Of a stretch of DNA of 64,000 nt, positions 57,957 through 64,000 are shown in pieces. The position numbers and the translations under genes are program-made. The stretch spans positions 24,921-88,920 of the forward strand of contig JAAYJE010000078.1 in assembly GCA_012523095.1 (NCBI GenBank), in the 5' to 3' direction. How positions within the stretch are numbered: position 1 is the first letter of the stretch; each line of letters opens with the position of its first letter. A model generated the notes under the pieces. It saw only the letters and a list, made by a program, of their open reading frames with translations, had not been told where the DNA came from and did no database searches. This DNA comes from Actinomycetota bacterium. Its GTDB lineage: Bacteria; Actinomycetota; Thermoleophilia; RBG-16-64-13.

Positions 57957-59462
57957 CTAGATCATGTGTTCGATTATCTGGGCTTCGGTCAGGTCTCTGC
58001 TGCGGGCGAACTCCGCCCTCAGCTTCCCGTCTCGGAGTATCAGCAACCTGTCACTCATTCCGATGAGCTCCGGCAACTCTTCCGAGATGAGGATCAGTGA
58101 TCTGCCCTCGAGCTTCATCTGATACATGAGCCGATACATGGCGGCCTTGACCCCGATATCCACGCCTCGCGTGGGACAGTCGAGCACCAGAACGTCAGAC
58201 CCCCTGCCCACCCACTTGCCGAAGACCACCTTCTGACGATTGCCGCCGGACAGCGTACGCACGAGTTGCTCGCGGGACGAACATCTTATGCTGAGGTCTT
58301 GGATCTGTTTGTCGACGTAGGCCTTTTCTTTGGAGCGTGACATGAACCATCTGGCCGTGGTGATCTTCTCGTACCCCGCGGAGGCGATGTTGTCTTTGAC
58401 GCTGGCAGAGAGGACCAACGCCTCTCTATCGCGGTCTTTCGATACGTATCCCAGTCTGCACTTCATCGCGCCTCTGGGTCCCGCGATGACCTGTCCCGAG
58501 GGCACGTGGACGACTCTCCCGGCGAGCAACCTCTCCGCACCGAATACCGCCTTGCCGAACTCGTGCATGCCGCAGTGTGAAAGACCACCCACCCCAAGAA
58601 TCTCTCCCTTGCGTAGTTCCACAGAAAGACCTGCCAAGCCACGAGGAGTGACCAGGTTCTCCGCGACCAAGACCGGCTCTCCGCTCTGGGGCGCTTCGAA
58701 ATCGGTCCGGTAGTATCCACCCGTCATATCCCGGCCGATCATGAGCTGCTTGATCCGCGACTCGTCGAACTCAGATTTGCGCACATCAGCGACCCACCTG
58801 CCGTCTCGCAGTACGGTCAAGACATCGCAGACCTCCATGAGCTCCTCAAGGTCGTGAGAGACGAACAGCACGGCCTTGTGCCCCTCTCGAAGCCTCTTCA
58901 TGAGTCCGTAGAGGAGTGATCGGCCTTGATAGGAGAGCGCAGTGGTAGTCTCGTCCAGCACGAGCAGGGCTGGATCGTTGACCATCGCCCTGACCAGCTC
59001 CACCAGCTTTCTGTCTTGGAGATCCAGCAGGTCTATCGGCAGGGCAGGATCGAATCCGGCCAAGCCCGCCCCCTCCAAGGCGTCCCTCGCGGCTTCGATC
59101 ATGCGCCTCTTGTTCACGAAACCGAATCTGCCGAAATGCCGAGAGCGGCCGAGGTAGATATTCTCCGCGACCGATATGCCCGAGACCGTCCCAAGCTCCT
59201 GCACCACCATGCCTATGCCCTGCCCTTGGGCGTCGAGCGTCGTCTGCGGCCTGTAAGGCCGGCCTTCGAGTAGCATGGCGCCGTCATCAGGCTGCAGGGA
59301 ACCGGCCACGATCAGACTGAGTGTGGATTTGCCCGAGCCGTTCTCGCCGATCAGACCTCTGATCTCGCCCCGGTTGACATCGAGCGAGACGTCCGCCAGC
59401 GCTACGGTGGGGCCGAAGTTCTTACTGACCCCACTGATCTTGATGAGTGGTTCTGTGTCCAT
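57957..59462 (-). CDS. Sugar-type ABC transporter ATP-binding protein (two NBDs)
   Basis: GLIGENGSGKSTLSLIVAGSLQPDDG...LSGGNRQKVVFGKWVGRGSDVLVLDCPTRGVDIGVKAAMY. Confidence 0.93.
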   Translation of the reverse strand: MDTEPLIKISGVSKNFGPTVALADVSLDVNRGEIRGLIGENGSGKSTLSLIVAGSLQPDDGAMLLEGRPYRPQTTLDAQGQGIGMVVQELGTVSGISVAENIYLGRSRHFGRFGFVNKRRMIEAARDALEGAGLAGFDPALPIDLLDLQDRKLVELVRAMVNDPALLVLDETTTALSYQGRSLLYGLMKRLREGHKAVLFVSHDLEELMEVCDVLTVLRDGRWVADVRKSEFDESRIKQLMIGRDMTGGYYRTDFEAPQSGEPVLVAENLVTPRGLAGLSVELRKGEILGVGGLSHCGMHEFGKAVFGAERLLAGRVVHVPSGQVIAGPRGAMKCRLGYVSKDRDREALVLSASVKDNIASAGYEKITTARWFMSRSKEKAYVDKQIQDLSIRCSSREQLVRTLSGGNRQKVVFGKWVGRGSDVLVLDCPTRGVDIGVKAAMYRLMYQMKLEGRSLILISEELPELIGMSDRLLILRDGKLRAEFARSRDLTEAQIIEHMI

Positions 59463-59490
59463 CACCACGCGACCATGCGAAGTGGAAGGA

Positions 59491-59515
59491 AGGATCGGCC
59501 CTCATGGCCGATCCT
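59491..59515 (-). terminator. Intercistronic 10-bp hairpin between substrate-binding protein and ABC ATPase genes
   Basis: AGGATCGGCC-CTCAT-GGCCGATCCT. Confidence 0.6.
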
Positions 59516-59553
59516 CCCTCCCACGAACGGCTTCAGATCGTTGACTTGCTTCG

Positions 59554-60810
59554 TCACTTGCCTCGTCTGGCGACTATGTCTTCGTAAGTGCACGCTTCAG
59601 CCAATGCAATCAAGTCCTCGAGCGTGGCTGCCGGATTGAACGCCTTGATGACCGCTCGCAGGTCCTCACCAGTGTACGGAGGCTCCTTCGCGTTCAGGAC
59701 GGCCTGCCACTTGTCCACATCGTCAGGCGACTGCCAGGTGACCATAGGCTGCTCCACCGACACAGCCTTGCCGTCCACCCGGAAATCATTGCCATTGCCC
59801 GACATGTGGTTGTAGAGCAGGGCGACGGCAGGAGCGATCTGCTCCGGGTACGTGGCGACCAGGAAGTTGAGCGTGCCATCCTTGGCCGCCGCAGTCGAGA
59901 CCTCGTTCATCGAGGTGTAGGTACCCAGCATGATCTGGCCTGCCTTGCCGGCCTCTTTCAGTGGCTGGACCCACAGGTAATCGCCTGAGAATGTGGCGAT
60001 GACGGCGTCGGGATCAGAAGCGATCATCTGACCCTGCGTGGCGAAGAAGGCCGGATCGTTTGGGAACCCGCCGAAATCGGTCACCTTTATCTCGACACCT
60101 GGGTTGGCCGCCTCGAACTCTGCGACGGCATCCTGCACCCCTTGGAACCGGTCGATGAACATCTGAACGCCGAAGTCTTTGCCCCCAGAGGCCACGACCA
60201 GGCTCCGCGCCCCGGCGTCGAGGAAGCTCTGGGTCATCTGTTTGAAGCCTTCATAATCGCCCGAAGTGCCGATCCCGCCCACGATATATGGGTTGTCGGC
60301 GGCGAACTCGATCTCCTCGTCGGGCATCGGGCTCTGGGGAAGGACGAAGTACATTTCCAGCTCTTGCATCTTCTGGAAGACCATCCGCCAGTCACTCGCG
60401 GTGTAGAGGTTCAGGATGCCCTTAACGCCTTGGGCCGCACAATTCTCGTAGAACGAGAACTCGTCGTTGGAATCTACGATCGCCTGCGATATCACGAACT
60501 CAACATTGAGCTCCGGTCCCAGATACCCGGTCAGATATTTGAAAATCGCTGCTTGGCTCAGATCGGTGGGGTCAAAGGTGACGACTCCGATCTTGTATTT
60601 CTCGACCGGTAGGGTCGTGGTCGAACCGGCCTCGGGTGCCGTGCTCTCCGTCACGCCCGTATCCGCGGTCGACGCGCTGGTCTCAGTCGAGGCTGTCGTC
60701 GCCGTCGACGCCGTAGTCCCCGTCGTATCATCCCCGCAGCCGACAAGCGCGACTGCCGACAACACCACTACTAGAAACACACTGATCGCTATCGAAGAGT
60801 ACTTCTTCAC
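59554..60810 (-). CDS. ABC transporter substrate-binding lipoprotein (periplasmic-binding type 1 fold)
   Basis: Lipobox ALVGCGDD, Thr-rich linker, KIGVVTFDPTDLSQAAIFKYL...DPDAVIATFSGDYLWVQPLKEAGKAGQIMLGTY. Confidence 0.87.
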   Translation of the reverse strand: MKKYSSIAISVFLVVVLSAVALVGCGDDTTGTTASTATTASTETSASTADTGVTESTAPEAGSTTTLPVEKYKIGVVTFDPTDLSQAAIFKYLTGYLGPELNVEFVISQAIVDSNDEFSFYENCAAQGVKGILNLYTASDWRMVFQKMQELEMYFVLPQSPMPDEEIEFAADNPYIVGGIGTSGDYEGFKQMTQSFLDAGARSLVVASGGKDFGVQMFIDRFQGVQDAVAEFEAANPGVEIKVTDFGGFPNDPAFFATQGQMIASDPDAVIATFSGDYLWVQPLKEAGKAGQIMLGTYTSMNEVSTAAAKDGTLNFLVATYPEQIAPAVALLYNHMSGNGNDFRVDGKAVSVEQPMVTWQSPDDVDKWQAVLNAKEPPYTGEDLRAVIKAFNPAATLEDLIALAEACTYEDIVARRGK

Positions 60811-60908
60811 TTCTGATACTCCATCTCCATGGTCTGATTTCGCTGTCGCCTGGGCTTGCTTGATCGTCTGCCTTCCCCTCCTCTCCTAACGCGCCTGGGA
60901 GACGGGCC

Positions 60909-61412
60909 CTATCCCGAGCCCCGGGCGGACTCGCTCCCCGACTTAGCCAACGCCTCATCTCTTGCACGGTGCCACAGCTGGAACATAGGTCGGAACTCGT
61001 CTCCGAAGATCTCCGTCCAGTACCGGATCTCTGCGATCAGAAGCTCGCCCGATGGTCCGGTCTCCAGCTGGTAATGAGCGCTGGCCTGCTTGACCGGCCA
61101 TTCCTTGCCCGAGGTTTCGTCCCGAAAGACCAGTGAGAACTGAACGACGGCCTTCAAGGCTTCTGCATCGATGACGTAGTAGTTCGGAGTGATCCTCTCG
61201 TGAAGCCCGGGGTGAACGAAGGTCATCAACAGCTGCTCTCGGTTGAGAGGCCGACGCATCTCAGGGGCGGTGGCCGTGTACATGGTGAATTCCAGATCGG
61301 CTGAGAAGTACTTGCGGCTGTTTGCCACGACCTCCAGAGCCCCTTGGTTGTTGTTGACGGCCTCGAAGTAGCCGTCCAGCCACTCGGCGACCTGCTCACG
61401 CGAAGGCGCCAT
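60909..61412 (-). CDS. NTF2/SnoaL-like protein of unknown function
   Basis: VAEWLDGYFEAVNNNQGALEVVANSRKYFSADLEFTMYTATAPEMRRPLNREQLLMTFVHPGLHERI. Confidence 0.6.
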   Translation of the reverse strand: MAPSREQVAEWLDGYFEAVNNNQGALEVVANSRKYFSADLEFTMYTATAPEMRRPLNREQLLMTFVHPGLHERITPNYYVIDAEALKAVVQFSLVFRDETSGKEWPVKQASAHYQLETGPSGELLIAEIRYWTEIFGDEFRPMFQLWHRARDEALAKSGSESARGSG

Positions 61413-61425
61413 CGATATCTTCTTC

Positions 61426-62085
61426 TTATCCGTGGTTGACAGACTGATAGAGGAACAGCCTCATGCCCCGCACGGCTTCTTCCTCGGTCAACTGAGGCCG
61501 ATCGATCCCGGGCTCGAGCTTCGCCGCGTACCAGCCGCCCTGGACCCCATTGCACATCGCGATGAACATCTGGGCAAGCCCGGCGCCGCTGATGCCTGCC
61601 TTGGCGAAGACGGGATACTGAGCCACCACGGTGTCGCAAAGACTGTAGATGCGCGTGAGATAGCGGTGGTACTGCTGTCGAGCCTCGGAGTCGGCGTCGG
61701 TCCCTGGCTCGTCGTCGATGATGTGCCCGACCGCGTCTTGATAACCGAAGGTGGTGAGCATGAAATGCATCCTCGGCTCAGCCGCGTGGTAGTCGTTGAG
61801 GACCGCCCTCATCAACTCCACGAGCACATGGCGAGGATCTGGATCCTGCTCGACAGCGACGGCCATTGCTCTCTCAAGATTCTCGTTGATCTCAGCCCAA
61901 CACGCGGCGAAGACGGTCTGGAGAAGGTGCAGCTTCCCCTGATAGAACCTGAGGACTCCGCTCTCACTCGTCCCGGCCTTCTTGGCGATCGCGCGCAAAG
62001 AGCTGTTGTGGAAGCCTCTCGCGAAGAAGACCTGCTTCGCCGCCTGCAAGACGCGTTCCTCGACGTTCGATCTACTTTCGGCCAT
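61426..62085 (-). CDS. TetR family transcriptional regulator
   Basis: NVEERVLQAAKQVFFARGFHNSSLRAIAKKAGTSESGVLRFYQGKLHLLQTVF. Confidence 0.93.
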   Translation of the reverse strand: MAESRSNVEERVLQAAKQVFFARGFHNSSLRAIAKKAGTSESGVLRFYQGKLHLLQTVFAACWAEINENLERAMAVAVEQDPDPRHVLVELMRAVLNDYHAAEPRMHFMLTTFGYQDAVGHIIDDEPGTDADSEARQQYHRYLTRIYSLCDTVVAQYPVFAKAGISGAGLAQMFIAMCNGVQGGWYAAKLEPGIDRPQLTEEEAVRGMRLFLYQSVNHG

Positions 62086-62107
62086 CGTTCCCAACTGTCG
62101 CTTCTGG

Positions 62108-62130
62108 TTGGTAGTAGTGACTACTATCAA
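62108..62130. promoter_or_regulatory. Candidate TetR operator palindrome
   Basis: TTGGTAGTAGT-G-ACTACTATCAA, 11-bp arms with one mismatch, 23 bp upstream of the TetR start. Confidence 0.7.
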
Positions 62131-62647
62131 TATGGTGGACAAATTTTACCACCCGGCTGAAGGCGGTGTCAATTGTGATTGTGATTCTGAGAACGACCCC
62201 AGTGAGGAGTCACGGGTAAGAGAGGACCGGCAGCGACAGCACAGCTCCTCCGGCCACTGAGGACGCTCGGTCTCGCAGGGCTGCTCGCAAGTCGATCGGT
62301 CACTTCACCGGTCGCGCTCCAACATCGTGAGAACAGCTCGTTCCGGAGCGCGACTGCCGACTTCATCCAGAACGGGCCGCGGACACTGACGAACGATGAC
62401 GTGGAGATGAACGTCACCCAGAAAGGACCCATGTCCCAATGACGAGCACAATCGTCCACGCAGTCATTCTCTATCCCTCCGAAAAGTCGCGCGGTCCCCT
62501 GCCGATCCTGCGGTTCATTCTCCTGGAAGACAGTGGGCGAATGCCCTGCCCACCCGGCGGCGGGACAACCGGCGAACACGCAGACCTCCCCCATCGGCTG
62601 CACGGCCCTTCTTACCCCGCTATCGGCGCCGGCCCCCATCGACCCCG

Positions 62648-62676
62648 TTGACACGCTCCAACATAAGGTTTATGGT
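62648..62676 (+). promoter_or_regulatory. Candidate promoter TTGACA, 17-nt spacer, TATGGT
   Basis: -35 62648-62653, -10 62671-62676, ~100 nt upstream of the 62780 gene. Confidence 0.6.
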
Positions 62677-62779
62677 GTTAACAGTTAAGGAGTGAACGAC
62701 CTCCGAGGGGTTGGCGGCTCCGGCTTCGCAGAGCCGGCAGAGCACGGGGGTGCATTTCGGAATATGTAGGGGCTGAACA

Positions 62780-63937
62780 ATGAAAGGTCTGGTCGTCTAC
62801 TACTCTGCAACCGGCAGCACCAAGAAGGTTGCGCGGGCCATCCACAGAGGCATGAGCGGGGTGATAGAGACCGACCTTGTCACGGTGAAGGACATCGATC
62901 CCGATGAGGTCGCTGATTACGACCTGGTCGGCATCGGCTCTCCCATCTGGTTTTTTCGGGAGACGGCCAACGTCCGCCTGTTCATGCACCGTCTGCCCCG
63001 CCTCGACGGCAAGTCAGGCTTCGTCTTCTGCAGCCACGGAACGGCGCCCCTCGGCATCTTCCATTCGATGGTGCCGTTCCTACGACGTAAGGGCCTCAGC
63101 ATCATAGGATGGGGCGACTGGTACGGGTCGGCCTACCAGGTGCTTCATGCTCCCAAACCGTACTTCACCGATGGTCATCCCGACGGTATCGATCTGGCCG
63201 AAGCAGAAGCCTTCGGCCGGGAGATGGCCGAGCGGGCCCTCAAAGTCGCAGCCGGGCAGAGCGAACTCATACCCAAGATGCCGGCCGGTCCCGACGCCGA
63301 CCTACTGTTCCATCCACACCCGATCGGCGAACCCTTCCCGGGCGCGAATCCCACCCGGGCCGTCGATCTCAAGACCTGCCTCCACCCGGACTGCACTCTC
63401 TGTGAGGACGTGTGTCCGGCCCACTGCATCCAACTGCTCGACGACCCCCCCAGTTTCGGCCCGGAGTGTTCCAACTGCTCGCTTTGCAACCGCCTCTGCC
63501 CCACCGGGGCGATCGTACTTGAGGGCGAAGCGGCGAAGCGGATGCAACCCATCAAGCGCATCGACATGACCAAGTGCAGTTATCCGGAATGCAGGCTCTG
63601 CGTGACCTACTGCCCCATGGACTCCCTCGACTTCTCGCAGGACCCCCCGGTCTTCACCCACGCCTGCGAGGGATGCGACCTCTGCTGGACGATCTGCCCC
63701 GAAGGCGCGATTGAGATCGTCAATCTGAAAGACACACACGCCAAGATGTGGGAGGGATTCAGCAACGCCCGCCGCGGTGGGCAAGACCACCCCTTCCTGG
63801 AGATGCTCCGGCAGGCGCAGGCTGAGGGCAGATTCCGTCCACTCGTAGAGATGGACGACATCGGCTGGGAGAGCCCCGTCTTCAGCATCACAAGGACACC
63901 CCGCTTCGACATCCACGACCTTCTTAAGGAGGAGTAA
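62780..63937 (+). CDS. Flavodoxin-ferredoxin fusion (EFR1-like) with four 4Fe-4S motifs
   Basis: GLVVYYSATGSTKKVARAI flavodoxin; CLHPDCTLCEDVCP, CSNCSLCNRLCP, CSYPECRLCVTYCP, CEGCDLCWTICP. Confidence 0.9.
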   Translation: MKGLVVYYSATGSTKKVARAIHRGMSGVIETDLVTVKDIDPDEVADYDLVGIGSPIWFFRETANVRLFMHRLPRLDGKSGFVFCSHGTAPLGIFHSMVPFLRRKGLSIIGWGDWYGSAYQVLHAPKPYFTDGHPDGIDLAEAEAFGREMAERALKVAAGQSELIPKMPAGPDADLLFHPHPIGEPFPGANPTRAVDLKTCLHPDCTLCEDVCPAHCIQLLDDPPSFGPECSNCSLCNRLCPTGAIVLEGEAAKRMQPIKRIDMTKCSYPECRLCVTYCPMDSLDFSQDPPVFTHACEGCDLCWTICPEGAIEIVNLKDTHAKMWEGFSNARRGGQDHPFLEMLRQAQAEGRFRPLVEMDDIGWESPVFSITRTPRFDIHDLLKEE

Positions 63938-64000
63938 TGGCTTCATACGGTCCGGCGGACTTCGAGATCCTTCATCCAGGCATATACACACCGCGGGAAG
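63937..64000 (+). CDS. Partial CDS running off window
   Basis: TAATG overlap with upstream stop; MASYGPADFEILHPGIYTPRE. Confidence 0.6.
   Translation, partial: MASYGPADFEILHPGIYTPRE

Noticed and set aside
1-64000. CRISPR array, integrase, transposase, rRNA
   Set aside because: No regularly spaced repeats, no transposase/integrase translation and no rRNA-like sequence recognised by eye.

Overview
GC-rich, Actinobacteria-like chromosomal window, read by eye from the sequence and the supplied ORF track only (no searches run). Most of it is ordinary metabolism: metY-cysK, a fused pabB-pabC, leuA plus an AcnA-family dehydratase, three CoA-transferase pairs next to a 2-hydroxyacyl-CoA dehydratase pair, two nitrilase paralogs, secreted or lipoproteins, alkaline phosphatase and a PGRP amidase with SLH repeats. 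No rRNA, tRNA, CRISPR array or transposase was recognised. Most interesting signals: (1) an unannotated 37-aa leucine-rich leader ORF upstream of leuA (14724-14837) whose Leu-codon run is complementary to the leuA Shine-Dalgarno; (2) two perfect CGAAC-N4-GTTCG LexA/SOS boxes over the promoter of a DnaE2-like error-prone polymerase without nearby imuA/imuB; (3) AT-rich islands inside that polymerase sharing a 14-bp repeat, one copy pair forming a perfect 14-bp-arm palindrome, in apparent in-frame insertions; (4) a decaying island at 48.0-51.8 kb: truncated membrane protein, HNH endonuclease pseudogene, frameshifted lipoprotein, and a PD-(D/E)XK + DUF2075 nuclease-helicase; (5) a TetR-headed 52.1-62.1 kb gene cluster combining a sugar-type ABC importer, bicupin, PhlG-like C-C hydrolase and an AprAB-like flavoprotein/ferredoxin pair: a candidate undescribed uptake and catabolism module.
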